Positions 44,700-57,636 of a stretch of DNA of 64,000 nucleotides are shown in pieces. A program made the translations under genes and the position numbers. Within the stretch, counting starts at the first letter, position 1. Each line of letters starts with the position of its first letter. This DNA comes from Trematomus loennbergii (Eukaryota; Chordata; Actinopteri; Perciformes; Nototheniidae), in the NCBI GenBank assembly GCA_012861695.1, contig JAAOOA010000190.1, forward strand, positions 397,001 to 461,000, in the 5' to 3' direction. Under the pieces are notes generated by a model. It had not been told where the DNA came from. It saw only the letters and a list, made by a program, of their open reading frames with translations, and ran no database searches.

Positions 44700-45286
44700 A
44701 GTCAAAGTTAAGAGCTTAGAACAATAAGTCGTGGAGTCAAGTACTGACGCCAGAAACATGTACTTAGGTGCAGTAACTAAGTATTTGTACTCACTACTTC
44801 CCTCCTCTGGTCATATCTACTCTGTAGCTGCTAATGCTAATAGTGCTAATGATGATAAGCTCCTGTCAGCTACTGTTCTTCATCAATACATCACAGGTCT
44901 CAGATATATCCAGAACCTGTCTCTGATTGGCTGAAACACCAAACAGATCATTGCAGCATTACCCATAATCCCCTCTGTTTCAGCCCTGTTTCCAAAGTGC
45001 TGATTCTCTGTCTGTTACTTTAGATGAAAATAAGGAGCCCCTCCCCACGCCCCTCTGAGAGAGATTTGGTTAAAAGAACTCAATGGTGCTCTAGGAGGAG
45101 AGGTGATAAGGGGGGTTACCTTGGTTGCTGATTGGCTAATGGTTACACAAGACAAAACATCGTTATGACATCATCAAGTGGCCAAAATCTGATCAGCTCA
45201 TTTTCAGACAGGTTTTTATAGAAATGGATCAAAAAGAGAGAGAATCTTTGTTCCTGAAACTTTCAGAGTCTCTTTCCACAGAGGGG
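44700..45286. other. CBR4 intron 1, no exon found
   Basis: Searched by eye for the missing first CBR4 exon (GxxxGIG) on the minus strand; none seen. TGCTAATGCTAATAGTGC repeats lie near 44830. Confidence 0.4.
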
Positions 45287-46803
45287 ACACATGTTGATGA
45301 AGAAGAGACATGAAGAAGAGGGGACACATGTTGATGAAGAAGAGACATGAAGAAGAGGGGACACATGTTGATGTAGAAGAGACATGAAGAAGAGGGGACA
45401 CATGTTGATGTAGAAGAGACATGAAGAAGAGGGGACACATGTTGATGTAGAAGAGACATGAAGAAGAGGGGACACATGTTGATGTAGAAGAGACATGAAG
45501 AAGAGGGGACACATGTTGATGTAGAAGAGACATGAAGAAGAGGGGACACATGTTGATGTAGAAGAGACATGAAGAAGAGGGGACACATGTTGATGTAGAA
45601 GAGACATGAAGAAGAGGGGACACATGTTGATGTAGAAGAGACATGAAGAAGAGGGGACACATGTTGATGTAGAAGAGACATGAAGAAGAGGGGACACATG
45701 TTGATGTAGAAGAGACATGAAGAAGAGGGGACACATGTTGATGTAGAAGAGACATGAAGAAGAGGGGACACATGTTGATGTAGAAGAGACATGAAGAAGA
45801 GGGGACACATGTTGATGTAGAAGAGACATGAAGAAGAGGGGACACATGTTGATGTAGAAGAGACATGAAGAAGAGGGGACACATGTTGATGTAGAAGAGA
45901 CATGAAGAAGAGGGGACACATGTTGATGTAGAAGAGACATGAAGAAGAGGGGACACATGTTGATGTAGAAGAGACATGAAGAAGAGGGGACACATGTTGA
46001 TGTAGAAGAGACATGAAGAAGAGGGGACACATGTTGATGTAGAAGAGACATGAAGAAGAGGGGACACATGTTGATGTAGAAGAGACATGAAGAAGAGGGG
46101 ACACATGTTGATGTAGAAGAGACATGAAGAAGAGGGGACACATGTTGATGTAGAAGAGACATGAAGAAGAGGGGACACATGTTGATGTAGAAGAGACATG
46201 AAGAAGAGGGGACACATGTTGATGTAGAAGAGACATGAAGAAGAGGGGACACATGTTGATGTAGAAGAGACATGAAGAAGAGGGGACACATGTTGATGTA
46301 GAAGAGACATGGAAGAGGGGACACATGTTGATGTAGAAGAGACATGAAGAAGAGGGGACACATGTTGATGTAGAAGAGACATGAAGAAGAGGGGACACAT
46401 GTTGATGTAGAAGAGACATGAAGAAGAGGGGACACATGTTGATGTAGAAGAGACATGAAGAAGAGGGGACACATGTTGATGTAGAAGAGACATGAAGAAG
46501 AGGGGACACATGTTGATGTAGAAGAGACATGAAGAAGAGGGGACACATGTTGATGTAGAAGAGACATGAAGAAGAGGGGACACATGTGATGTAGAAGAGA
46601 CATGAAGAAGAGGGGACACATGTTGATGAAGAAGAGACATGAAGAAGAGGGGACACATGTTGATGTAGAAGAGACATGAAGAAGAGGGGACACATGTTGA
46701 TGAAGAAGAGACATGAAGAAGAGGGGACACATGTTGATGTAGAAGAGACATGAAGAAGAGGGGACACATGTTGATGTAGAAGAGACATGAAGAAGAGGGG
46801 ACA
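45287..46803. repeat. 37-bp minisatellite, about 41 copies
   Basis: The unit contains GACATGAAGAAGAGGGGACA and CATGTTGATGTAGAAGA. Copies are almost identical, with rare variants (GATGAAGA for GATGTAGA at both edges, one short copy at about 46310, one lost T at about 46588). Since 37 is not a multiple of 3 and the unit has no minus-strand stop, all three minus frames stay open for about 500 codons; none is a gene. Confidence 0.97.
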
Positions 46804-46804
46804 G

Positions 46805-48770
46805 AACAGGTGAGCTTTAAAGTGAAGGGATCAGTATGTAATGAAGTGAAGATCAGAGCAAACAGAGCCGCTCACAGAGTCCTGAGCGCTGACCGGTCGG
46901 TCACACATCAATACACCGTGTCAAATATCACAATAAAGGACCAGCAGAGAGAGGTTATCTGAGGGGAACATAACAACTATTCATCTGTTCATTAAGACCC
47001 ATTTCTTTAGTGATTGAGCAGTTTTACACGGTGCTTATAGAGTGTTGAGTACAGATTGTATTCATTGTGTAAATGTGTAGCAGTTTGGGAAACAGCAGAA
47101 GTCAAATGGTGTCTGATTGAAACCCAGAAGGGACACACCTCTGACGCTTCAGAAAGATAAACAGAGTGCAACACAGCACCCGTCTGTCAACATACAATAC
47201 AGCAAGTTCAATAAACTGAACGTGACATTTGAGCCAATAAATCACATGTTCTCATTGTAACTGTTTCCCCATGTGAAGTGGAAGTAGTTTTGTATATATA
47301 TATATAGTCTATGATCTTGACTCTAAATATCTAAAGACAAGCTGTTTTAAATGAATCATTTCTCACGATCAGTTCATTCATCAGGGACTTCTCCTCACAT
47401 TAACGGTGCCTCGGATCACGTCTCGTTGCTAATTGGGAACAACCTGATCACAAGGCTTCAGTGACTCATTTTGACTGGATCAGAAAAGAGAGGTAATGGT
47501 TGATTAAACAGTTGCAATACGATCCTCTCAAATGTGCAGCACAGGCCTGATTAAGTAAAGAAATAACAGAACTTGAACTGTAAGGACTCTTATTCTGTTC
47601 TGCTGTAACGTCTGAATGTCCCTACAGAGATCAATAAAGGTCCATATTGTCTTCTCTTGTCTTACTCCAATCAGGCAGCCCTCTGTCCTTCAAGAGAACC
47701 TACAAGAACTCTTTTATTCTCACGGTAAAATCCATGTGAGCAGGCTTCATAAGGACAGAGTGCCATCTTCCATTTCAGTCATATCAGCCTGCGTGCTAAC
47801 TCCAGAGACATACGGTGATCTTAACGATTAGCAATTGAAAAATGTCGTCGTAAACTCACCTATCCTTCTTGACTGGAGGTTTTTAAAGCAGCTGTGTACT
47901 GTATGCTTTTTATTTGTCAATTCCAGGTGTCCCTAATAATAAAAGCCCACTTATCTCCAATCTAATCCCACTTTGCCTGTTTTTAAATCTCCTTTAAAGA
48001 CCTACTTGTTCTCCCGTGCTTTTACAGATCACGTATCAGTCTGTGTTTTCTATGTTTTCTATTTTCTTGTGTTTCATATTGTTTTACATCGTGTATGAGA
48101 GATTCCCCGTTCTGTGCTGGAGACAATTTCCGGGACGCTCAGACCCACCCCTTCCTTATATAAGCTTTTCTCCGAATATTTAATTCAATACTAATTCATG
48201 AATGGAAAGAATATATTAAAATCTAAATGAATAAGAAAATAATACATTCATTATCACAACACACAAATGGCTCTAACAGTTACCTAAGAAGCATGCATCA
48301 AAAAATTATAATACAAATTACACAATTTACAAAATACACATCCTGTAACAGTTCTGAGGATTTATTACAGTTATTAACGGCATATATATATATATATTGC
48401 ACATAGTTGGTATAAAATGTGCTACAGAAATAAAGTTGGCACTGATTTGTCAGGGAGAATGTACCAAGAGTCCTCACTTAGACTAAAGAAAGTTCTTATA
48501 CCACCCATACTCACTGGATAAGAGATCTGTTTCAGTTTTTGCATCTGGAGAAAATCCGGTCCACTCTGAAGGATCTACTGATAGATTGATTAGGCCTGGC
48601 AGCCATTGATCACACGTAGAGAAGCTGGACGTAACTCTCTGAAGATGATTGAGTTTAGATTTGAGAGTTGCTGAAATCTGGGCCACTACATGTTCTAAAG
48701 CAATATTGTAGGTGTTTTGTCGTTTGCTTTGTATGTTTTGTGTCTATTATGAGAATGTATTACTTATCAC
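46805..48770. other. Intergenic or intronic DNA, no gene recognised
   Basis: A stretch at about 47940-48030 (TTTAAAGACCTACTTGTTCTC) resembles the C-terminal tail of fish LINE frames. The rest is unique AT-rich DNA. Confidence 0.4.
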
Positions 48771-48860
48771 CAGGGGCGGACTGGGTCTACAAATCAGCCC
48801 GGGACTCTCGACCGGCCCACTTCGGTACCGCCGGCCCACCTCGGTGCCGCAAGTAATTAC
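48771..48860 (+). mobile_element. hAT-like end fragment
   Basis: CAGGGGCGGACTGGGTCTAC followed by CGGCCCAC repeats is a common vertebrate hAT terminus. No right end is visible before the exon at 48927. Confidence 0.5.
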
Positions 48861-48926
48861 CGCTAGTACATTTTCAACGGGGGGGGGAAATAGTTACTTA
48901 TCCGACTTGAAAATAAGTTACTTTAC

Positions 48927-49105
48927 TTGAATCTGTTTCACCGTTGCTGGTAGCATGGCTGACTCCGTTGCCCTGCTGCTGCTGTTCTGGTTTCCTGTCC
49001 CCGTCCAAAGAGCTGAAGGATCGGTCCGGGTCCGGGGAGGTGGGGGGCGTCTCTGGTGATCTGCAGCGAGACCGGAGGACACCACCATCTTCCCCTCTCT
49101 CCATC
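48927..49105 (-). CDS. Candidate exon 2 of an unrecognised minus-strand gene
   Basis: Bounded by acceptor TTTCCTGTCAG and donor GATTCAA|GTAAAG. The most protein-like frame starts at an internal ATG (MERGEDGGVLRSRCRSPE) and continues with SPDPDRSFSSLDGD and EQQQQGNGVSHA: polar, Ser/Pro/Gln rich, disordered. The phase from the exon at 50584-50688 would select a different frame that stops early. The start may therefore be internal, or a base may be wrong. Family unknown. Confidence 0.4.
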
Positions 49106-49494
49106 CTGACAGGAAACAACACATTTAGGGTCAAAACAAAGCAGAATCAGAGGCTTCCTCATCCGGCTGCTAGAGGAGCCAGCAGGTGGAGGAGCAGAGT
49201 CCAGAGTTCAATGAGACCGTCCATGGATTTACCTGATGGAGAAATAAGGAAAATACATGCAAAGTAACAAACATATAATTGTCATGATCTCAATTCCCCA
49301 ACATATATGATTATCTTTGCAAATACTCTCTGCTACATCACATTAGACACTGAAAATCATTTGTGTTTTTATGACAAATACTATAATAAAGACATGGGTT
49401 ATCTTGAAAAAACTCAAATGAAACTATTTTTCATTTTTGAACTGATTTTCAATTGATTTTCATTGTAAGAGCATGTTTACTAGATACAGTATGT

Positions 49495-49975
49495 TGTACT
49501 TGTTCTAGTACTCAGACGTTGTACTTGAGTAAAAGTAGAAGTACTCAGATCTTGTACTTCAGTAAAAGTAGAAGTACTCAGATCTTGTACTTGAGTAAAA
49601 GTAGAAGTACTCAGACGTTGTACTTGAGTAAAAGTAGAAGTACTCAGATCTTGTACTTGAGTAAAAGTAGAAGTACTCAGATCTTGTACTTGAGTAAAAG
49701 TAGAAGTACTCAGATCTTGTACTTGAGTAAAAGTAGAAGTACTCAGATGTTGTACTTGAGTAAAAGTAGAAGTACTCAGATGTTGTACTTGAGTAAAAGT
49801 AGAAGTACTCAGATCTTGTACTTTAGTAAAAGTAGAAGTACTCAGATCTTGTACTTGAGTAAAGTAGAAGTAGATCTTGTACTTGAGTAAAAGTAGAAGT
49901 ACTCAGGTCTTGTACTTGATAAAAGTAGAAGTACTCAGGTCTTGTACTTGAGTAAAAGTACCAGAGTGTAGGAAT
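49495..49975. repeat. 33-bp minisatellite (GTACTTGAGTAAAAGTAGAA type)
   Basis: About 14 copies of a unit joining TACTTGAGTAAAAGTAGAAG and TACTCAGATCTTG. The 33-bp period keeps a repetitive frame open. The same family occurs at 58340-58735 and is followed in both places by similar flank (GAATACTCTGTTACAG), so both lie in copies of one dispersed element. Confidence 0.93.
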
Positions 49976-49999
49976 ACTCTGTTACAGTAAAAGTCCTGC

Positions 50000-50583
50000 A
50001 TTCAAAATGTTCCTCAAGTAAAAGTAGAAAAGTATTAAATACATGTAGTGGAGTAAAGTACACCATTTACCTCTGAACTGTAGTGGAGTAGAAGAACACA
50101 GTAACATCACATTAAAATACTCAAGTAAAGTACACACAAGTGTGAATATGAATATGAAACATTTAAAATGACCCACACAGCACAGAATAATTATAGGTTA
50201 GTATTTTAAAATGTGGTAAATAATATTTGGTTTAAAAGAAAATGAGCACCTGATGCTACCATCACCTGTGAGGGAATGCAAAGTGTTTTGACTAACAAAC
50301 AAGGCAAACAAATCAGAGTCACATGACAGCCAGCAGCAGACAGGAGGCTAGCAGTTAGCTCTGATGCTAATGACAGGTTAAGTTTAAATCAGGAGCTAAC
50401 GGCAGTTTTAAAGCGAACAGGTGAACAGCCGTTAGAAAACTCCTATTCTGCCTAGAGACACCAACGGCTGCTAGCTCTGACACGTTAGCACACTTGTTGA
50501 CGTTAGCTAAGGAACAGGTTGCCAGAAGAAACGATAAATGATTAATTAAAAGGCTTTATAACGAGGTTCTGAGACATACTCAC
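50000..50583. other. Intron of the unrecognised gene
   Basis: Contains the tail of the minisatellite-bearing repeat, then unique DNA with GCTAGC stretches. No exon seen. Confidence 0.4.
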
Positions 50584-50688
50584 TTTAAAGCACCGGGGAG
50601 CCTCTTTTTTAGTCCGCCTCCTCCGTTTAGAGTCAGTCAGACAGAGAGCGGAGGACCACCTTCTCTCCGCTGTATCAACAGAGGACAT
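50584..50688 (-). CDS. First exon of an unrecognised minus-strand gene
   Basis: The ATG at 50688 (minus) opens MSSVDTAERRWSSALCL, then TDSKRRRRTKKEAPRCFK, to the donor TTTAAA|GTGAGT. The basic RRRRTKK run could be a nuclear signal. CCAAT and CRE boxes lie just upstream, which supports a true first exon. I do not recognise the family. Confidence 0.5.
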
Positions 50689-50711
50689 GATGAGCAGCGC
50701 TGCGCCATCTG

Positions 50712-50744
50712 ATTGGTCCAAAGTCTCTCCTCCTTCTGACGTCA
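50712..50744 (-). promoter_or_regulatory. CCAAT box and palindromic CRE
   Basis: On the minus strand, CCAAT (50716-50712) and the full CRE TGACGTCA (50744-50737) lie 24-56 bp upstream of the ATG. Paired CRE/CCAAT boxes are typical of TATA-less vertebrate promoters. Confidence 0.55.
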
Positions 50745-51042
50745 TCAGCATTATTTTAAGTTAGTTTCAGGTATTTAAAAGCAGCATACTAAAGACACAA
50801 ACTGATAATATACAAATATAAAATTAATAAAAATGAAGGGCCAAGGCTTATTCCTTTACTTCTATTTTTCTACACAGTTTGGTTACATTTGTATTTCCCA
50901 TTGATTTAATAAATTTAAAAAGTCAATAGGAAACCCACCAAAATTCCAGCTAACCAATCAGAGCAGACTGGGCTCTGGTTTCAGACAGAGGGTGAACAGA
51001 GGTGCTGCAGCACAGCTTTTTGAACATTAAAGCATGGAGACA

Positions 51043-51855
51043 TGTCCCAGTAGAGACACTACATACTGATATACACCTGAACATCAGCAGGAGAGGACTC
51101 TTTAAAGTAGAGACACTACATACTGATATACACCTGAACATCAGCAGGAGAGGACTCTTTAAAGTAGAGACACTACATACTGATATACACCTGAACATCA
51201 GCAGGAGAGGACTCTTTAAAGTAGAGACACTACATACTGATATACACCTGACATCAGCAGGAGAGGACTCTTTAAAGTAGAGGCACTACATACTGATATA
51301 CACCTGAACATCAGCAGGAGAGGACTCTTTAAAGTAGAGACACTACATACTGATATACACCTGAACATCAGCAGGAGAGGACTCTTTAAAGTAGAGACAT
51401 TACATACTGATATACACCTGAACATCAGCAGGAGAGGACTCTTTAAAGTAAAGACACTACATACTGATATACACCTGAACATTAGCAGGAGATGACTCTT
51501 TAAAGTAGAGACACTACATACTGATATACACCTGAACATCAGCAGGAGAGGACTCTTTAAAGTAGAGACACTACATACTGATATACACCTGAACATCAGC
51601 AGGAGAGGACTCTTTAAAGTAGAGACACTACATACTGATATACACCTGAACATCAGCAGGAGAGGACTCTTTAAAGTAGAGACACTACATACTGATATAC
51701 ACCTGAACATCAGCAGGAGAGGACTCTTTAAAGTAGAGACACTACATACTGATATACACCTGAACATCAGCAGGAGAGGACTCTTTAAAGCAGAGACACT
51801 ATATACTGATATACACCTGAACATCAGCAGGAGAGGACTCTTTAAAGTAGAGATA
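51043..51855. repeat. 57-bp minisatellite, about 14 copies
   Basis: The unit includes AGAGACACTACATACTGATA, TACACCTGAACATCAGCAGG and AGAGGACTCTTTAAA. Because 57 = 3 x 19, one frame on each strand stays open (MFRCISVCSVSTLKSPLLL on the minus strand). One copy at about 51250 lacks a base and breaks both. It is not a gene. Confidence 0.95.
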
Positions 51856-51859
51856 CTAC

Positions 51860-54800
51860 ACTACATACACTACATACTGGTATGAAACTGAGGGCATTGC
51901 CCTCTAAGTAACTCACGATGATTGATAATTGAAATGGTTTTATGGACAGAGACAAATGTCTTTAACTCAGAGACACTGAGATGCTTTTAGAAACATTTTG
52001 AAAAACGACGTCATCTGATAAACAGCAAAACTTAGCGGCTGATGGAAAAGTACCACAGATGTGTGTCCGATATTTTAAATACATTTGATATGTTTTAGAC
52101 AATCGACTATTGTAAGAAAACTGTATTTATACAGCAACCTTCATAAAGGGGGAGTTGAGACTAAATTAAAGCACTGTGCTGCACCAGAGCAGAACAGAAG
52201 TGAATGAGTGAATTTGGGATGTGGGAAAGTCATGCATGTTATAATTGATTTTGAGTTGGAAAAGAGGGGTTTTGTTACGCAGGAAACTTCAGCTGACCGC
52301 CTCCAGGCCCTTTCTGTCACACATCATGTCCCTGGGATCTGACTGTGGAGCAAAATCAAAACAGTTTTCACCCAAAAATGTTCAATATTTCAACCTTCTT
52401 AACTCTGCAGCAGAGGAGACAGTTAACCAAGTTCAGTCCCAATAATCACCACTACATTAAATATGAAACATTTTCAAGCTACAAATGCCACTGTTTTGTT
52501 TTTTTGTATTCAATTATTCTTTGTATTCTCAATTCTAGGGATTTTTTGTTTGAAGTTGTGCGATGTGCCAATGATTATGACATTCATTTAGTGTGCAAGA
52601 AACCGAGAAGAACGAATCCATGATAAAAAGATTTTAAAAAACGACACAAATTACAATGTTAAGCCTCTATTAAAGGCTTGATATAATAGACTGCATGATG
52701 TTATGCTATGATGGCTGTGGGGTCACTAATTGTGGCATCAATGGGGGCCTTCATTTGGCTAAACGTTTTTTTAATGACTAAACATAAGAGCAGCTGAGTT
52801 CAAACTTCTACAATGCAGAAAAACACTGCTTAAATGTTTCCCTTTTGCATTAACACAATAAAAAATAACTGAACGTTTACATTCGTAACTTACGAAGTTG
52901 CTGCTCACGAAGTTGCTGCCGGAGCCTGAGAAACTCCACCGGCGGTCATACGATGGCTTAAGATGCCCTCACGAATGGCCCGATGTTGTTACGATCAGAG
53001 CCGAATTTGAACATTTCCTTTATCGTGTGTCCATCGGGTGTCAATTTCGGGACAGTGTGACAGGGGCTTTAGCATTTCTTGCTGTTTACATGTTAATTGC
53101 AGAGGCTGGCAAGGGACAAATGATTGAAATTAGTAAGGCTTTCTCAACTAAAAATACTTATAATTGTTGACTAATTGATTTGACAGATCTGATTATCTCG
53201 AGGAAGATCAAATGATTCATTCTTAATCGACTACGACCGAAATAACCTTTGAGTCAAATTAGTGAGGGAGACCTAGAAACACCTTACAAGCCAACGTTAC
53301 TAACCACAGCCGAATTGCCTAGTATTAACAGAAAATTATTACATTTGATATAAGGAATAGGAATGATTTTGAAGATGTAAAACTAGTGTATTCTTTTTTT
53401 TTTTTTAGATCATACACTTCCTAGCGGTTCAGGACCCATCGTTGTTGGAGTGGTAAGAACACTCTGTTGTTCCCACTCCTGGTCCCGTTGGCTGTGCTCC
53501 TGGTGGGTCTCTACAACAAAAGGCTCGGTAAGTGCAATATATAACAACTGTCTTCCTTCAACAACAAGATACCTTTGGATGGAATATTTGTGTTTTTTTC
53601 TGTACAAGAAAATACAACATGTAATTCGAGTGAGTGTTTATTGAACAAAAACTTCATTCTAATAGTTAGGTTTAATCTTTCTAGCATATTACATGTGCTG
53701 TTTTGAGGGCATTGCGCGATGAGTGCTCTCATCATAGAGTGTCCAATGCTGGACGATTCTCACTCAACGATCGCCATCTTAGCTGCATCACGGAAGTTAC
53801 GCAGTTATCAGAGCAACAAGCTGAGCTAGCTCGGTTATCCTGCTGTGATCTGATCAAGAATGATTGTGATTGGTGGTTTGTGTGCATGCAGAGCCGGCAT
53901 GTCACTCACTCAAGTGCCCCTGACATGAGAGCGTGAGTTTTCCTTTTGTAGCAAGCAGCAAAAATAATTGTAACATGACGTGTTTGAGTTCATTTGCCTA
54001 CTTAATATCGTCCTAAAAAAAAAAGCCCTAGTCTCTAGCTATCGTTGCTAGCTATCGTTGTTAGTACAACATGCAGTGTACTAAGGGCAGTATCTGGACT
54101 TGGACAAAGCATTGGTTTTACAGTCTTGTCAGCCATGAGCAAGGATGTGACTTTATCCATAATCATAGCTATGTGTTAACATGGTCTTTATTTACAGGAG
54201 CGTGCATAAGTGGAAATAAGGGCGAAGGTAACTCATTTATTTTCTGTTTAAATCAAAACATTCAGGTAGCAGCAGATTTGAAAATGTCTTCTCTTTGCAG
54301 GTTCAAAGCCTCTGAGAAGCAGCAGTGATGGCTCAGGTCAGTGTCTCTGTCCACTCATTAAAAGCTGGTTGTGTGTGTCTTCATGTGTGTGTTTAACTGT
54401 GTCTTCTGGTGCTTTTCCACTGCAGCACGACCCGCTTTTTTTTGCTTTTCCATCAGGGCTACTTTTCACCTTTTTTCTGGCCCTCCAAAATTGAGGTTCT
54501 TCCCGGGCCAACAACCGGGCTGAATATGCTAAACTAGTGACGGCAAGGGGGCTACCACTACAACAACATGAACATATTTGACCGTGATTGAATTGTAATA
54601 CACAGTGAAATCGCACTCAACGAGTGAAACTGGACAGTAAGAATCACCTCACAATGGATTAAGGATCGTATATATATATATATATCATTAGTAACAATAT
54701 ATAAAATATATTATATATAAATATATATATGCCGCTAAAACTGTGTAATATATACCTGGCTGCTAAATCCTCCGAACTGTTACAGGATGTGTATTTTGTA

Positions 54801-55100
54801 AAATCTTTAATACTTTTTGTATGCATACTTTAGGTAACATTAAGCTGTCTTTGGCTCTTTTCTGCTGTAACAATGTAAATGTTCTGATTCTGATTCTAAT
54901 TGATATGTTTTTGTCAGTTTGTTTCCCTATATTGCGACACTTGTTTTGTTTTGTATGCATCAATACCTTCACCCAGCTTTGAGGCCTCCAATGAATGAAA
55001 TCATCTTGTGGCTGGGAAAAATGTGAACAAATAAATCTCACAAAGAGTGACTTTCTGGTGTAATCATTATAATATCAAAGACAAGCGCTTTTAGTAACAA
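51860..55100. other. Intergenic DNA, no gene recognised
   Basis: Several frames of 60-92 codons occur, for example 52898-53170 and 53703-53936, without known motifs or convincing splice sites. CACGAAGTTGCTGC repeats (about 52890-52920) and a TTTTCCACTGCAGCACGACC stretch (about 54413) look like transposon ends. An AT-rich patch lies at 54670-54730. Confidence 0.4.
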
Positions 55101-55231
55101 TATATAATATTCTATATCATCTGTTTTATATCTGTGAATGTACATGAATACAATAATGCACTATTAACCATTTGAAATAACATTTACTGATAATACTAAC
55201 AATATTTGTACTTAAGTATAGTTTTACATGC

Positions 55232-55549
55232 AAGGTTCAAGGTTCAGGTTCAAGGTTCTTTATTGTCAAACTGACTTAGTTACAGAGTAATTATGTTGTT
55301 GAAAATCTTAGGTCACAGGCTTCTCCAACAATGCAACATAATAACTACAGATAGCAAGAGCAATACAAAAGAAAAATAGTTATAAAATAAAGTGAGCATG
55401 TGGAATAGTGCAGTACGAGTCTATATACAAGTTATTGGAATGATATATATTAGATATTAGATACATATTACTGAGTAGCAGATGAATGTTTTGAAGTTGT
55501 TTCAGCAGTTCAATTGTTTAACAGTCTCACTGCCCGCGGAGGAGGATAT
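55232..55549. mobile_element. Insertion unique to the gene B leader block
   Basis: About 318 bp beginning with AAGGTTCAAGGTTCAGG repeats and GTTCTTTATTGTCAAACTGA, absent from the aligned position near 8420. It looks like a known type of fish repeat with a TTTATTGTCA core. Ends and target duplication are unclear. Confidence 0.55.
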
Positions 55550-55712
55550 GGATATGTATTGTATTGGGTTATTTGAACACACTGTATTGATGTGTTCTTT
55601 TACTTCAAGTACTTTGTTGTGCTTGTTTGTAGCTACATGTCTGTTCCTGTCTTCCTGTAATATGTTCTCCTGTGTAACTTGATCGAAGGGAGCTGCAAAC
55701 AGGGAGGACCTC

Positions 55713-55783
55713 GAAAGTGAAAGTAAGTGAGTAACAGACAGACTCCATTTCACACGTTGACAGAGCAGCAGAAAGAGAACAGG
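55713..55783 (+). promoter_or_regulatory. Gene B leader exon with ISRE motif
   Basis: GAAAGTGAAA at 55713-55722 and donor AACAGG|GTGAGTG at 55784, the same arrangement as gene A. The exon start is undefined. Confidence 0.5.
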
Positions 55784-56599
55784 GTGAGTGTTAAACCAGG
55801 CTCTGCTGGGGTTTCCTAAACAATTCATGTTTACTCTGTTTTACTTTATCTCAGAAAAATACAGTCTCGATAAAAAAGCAACGTCTTAGAGTCCGATGTG
55901 GCATATTGAAATGTTGTAGGTAAACTTCCCCTTTCACGTCCGTGTGTCTGCGCCATCATGGTTACATAACTATACAGACTTATGTGTTGTTGTTAGTGGT
56001 GTTAGTTGATTTAAAACAAAAGTAATCGCGTAAATCACGATCATAAACTGTGATTAATCTTCATAAATCAGAAGTTTAAAATTTAGTAGGCCTGTTAACT
56101 GTATTTTGGAGAGATATAAAACAAATACATCGTGTGTTGTAGTCTAATAAAGTCCATGAAAACTGCTGAGAGAAATAAGAGGGGTTTGAATCCGTGTATC
56201 TACCGTCCATTTGTTTTTCTTTATTCAACACGTAAACTGAAGAGCGTCTGAGAGGACTTTTTGCTTTACAGGCGCATTTCCACTACACGGTCGGCCTCGC
56301 CACGCAGCTCAACGAGGCTCCGTCCTGTCAGATGGAGGGAGTAAATACAGCGGCAAGCTTTGGGACAAACTCCCCTCTCTCCGGCAGAAACGGAAATGCT
56401 GTAACTGTATGTAACAAACGTTTCAAATCAGCTTCTCTTTGACAAAACATTACAATTAATAACTCAAAATAAAACTCCAAACATCTTTAATTGTGTTTGT
56501 ACAGCTCTTTTAGTTTAAACCTGATTTTTATAAGCTTCTTAGTTTTTGCAACAGTCTGTAAATATACACAACTTTATAATAAAATAAAAATGTACCTTT

Positions 56600-57300
56600 T
56601 TCTAGACTAAACACAGGTAAAGTCACAAGGGTTTGTCACTTTGCTATCAGGCCAGACTCTAAAGACTTTCCAAGGTGTAAAATGCTGCTGCCGGAGTACT
56701 GACTGGAAGTATTGCTGATATCATGTCTACCATATCCTCTTAAAATACTCTGCCCAATAATATCAGTCTCAGGAAGAAAGGTGTTTTAATGCTTATTAAA
56801 AATAGCAGAGAAACATGCATTCTTGTACTCAGGAGGGGACATTGACAGAGGAGTACTCACAAAGTACACAGTAAAAGTACTTCATAGTACTTGTGGGAGT
56901 AGTTTCACTAGTACTGAGTCCAACAGGATCAATCTCACAAGAACTAATGGCAAAATCATTTTCCCCCTCAAACTTAGAAGAAGTGGCTTGATTTTGTTCT
57001 CAGGAGGGGACTTACAGACTTTTTTTAAAACAACACACTAGAAGTACTTCATTGTATTGTGGTAGTAGGTGTAAGACTACTGAGTCCAGCAGTATCAATA
57101 TCATTAAGAACTAATGGTAACATTGTGGTATCTCTCATCAAAGATAGCAGAAAACATGCATTATGTACTATGGAGGGGACTCTGACAGAGGATTACTCAC
57201 AAAGTACACAGTAAAAGTACTTCATTTTATTTCTGGTAGCAGTCAAACTAGTACCGAGTCCAACAGTATCAGTTTTATTAAGAACTTATGGTAACAAATA
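56600..57300. repeat. Three diverged repeats of about 172 bp
   Basis: Starts near 56830, 57002 and 57173, each with GGAGGGGAC, then AGTACACAGTAAAAGTACTT or a variant, and ACTGAGTCCAACAG. Tandem and old. It lies in gene B intron 1, with no counterpart in gene A. Confidence 0.65.
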
Positions 57301-57636
57301 TTTGTATCGATCATCAAATATAGCAGGACAAAAAATGAAGAGCAGCTGATTTGAAAAAACAAAGTGGAGAGACGGCTGAGTGACCGCAGAGCAGAATCGC
57401 TGCATAGTTTAAATCTCCTAACAATGTTGTCCATTTTAGACAGAGGCTTATTATATTTACAGCCCTTAATAACATTCATTTTCTGGGCTCAATATGTGTC
57501 TTGGCCGTTTTCGTTGTGATCGCTAAATTCACCTTGTTTATAATATTATCACCGTTCAAAGCAAACGAGTGCTTTTGTTTTGAAATCACTTCCGTGAGTT
57601 TCGCCCCGCCCCTCGCTCCAATGACCATTGTCGGTA

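Larger units (their letters stand above)
55106..56590 (+). repeat. Duplicated promoter/leader block of NLR gene B
   Basis: Paralogue of 8040-9395. It keeps the empty site for the solo LTR and carries its own insertion (about 55232-55549). Confidence 0.85.

Noticed and set aside
45216..46788. Three overlapping minus-strand frames of 489-519 codons
   Set aside because: They are three readings of one 37-bp minisatellite. The same 37-residue text appears in each frame and there is no domain.
51216..51824. 202-codon repeat protein
   Set aside because: 57-bp minisatellite; the other strand is equally open and there is no sign of coding constraint.
53703..53936. 77-codon frame RDECSHHRVSNAGRFS...
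   Set aside because: Reasonable composition but no motif, partner exon or promoter I can support; possibly transposon-derived.
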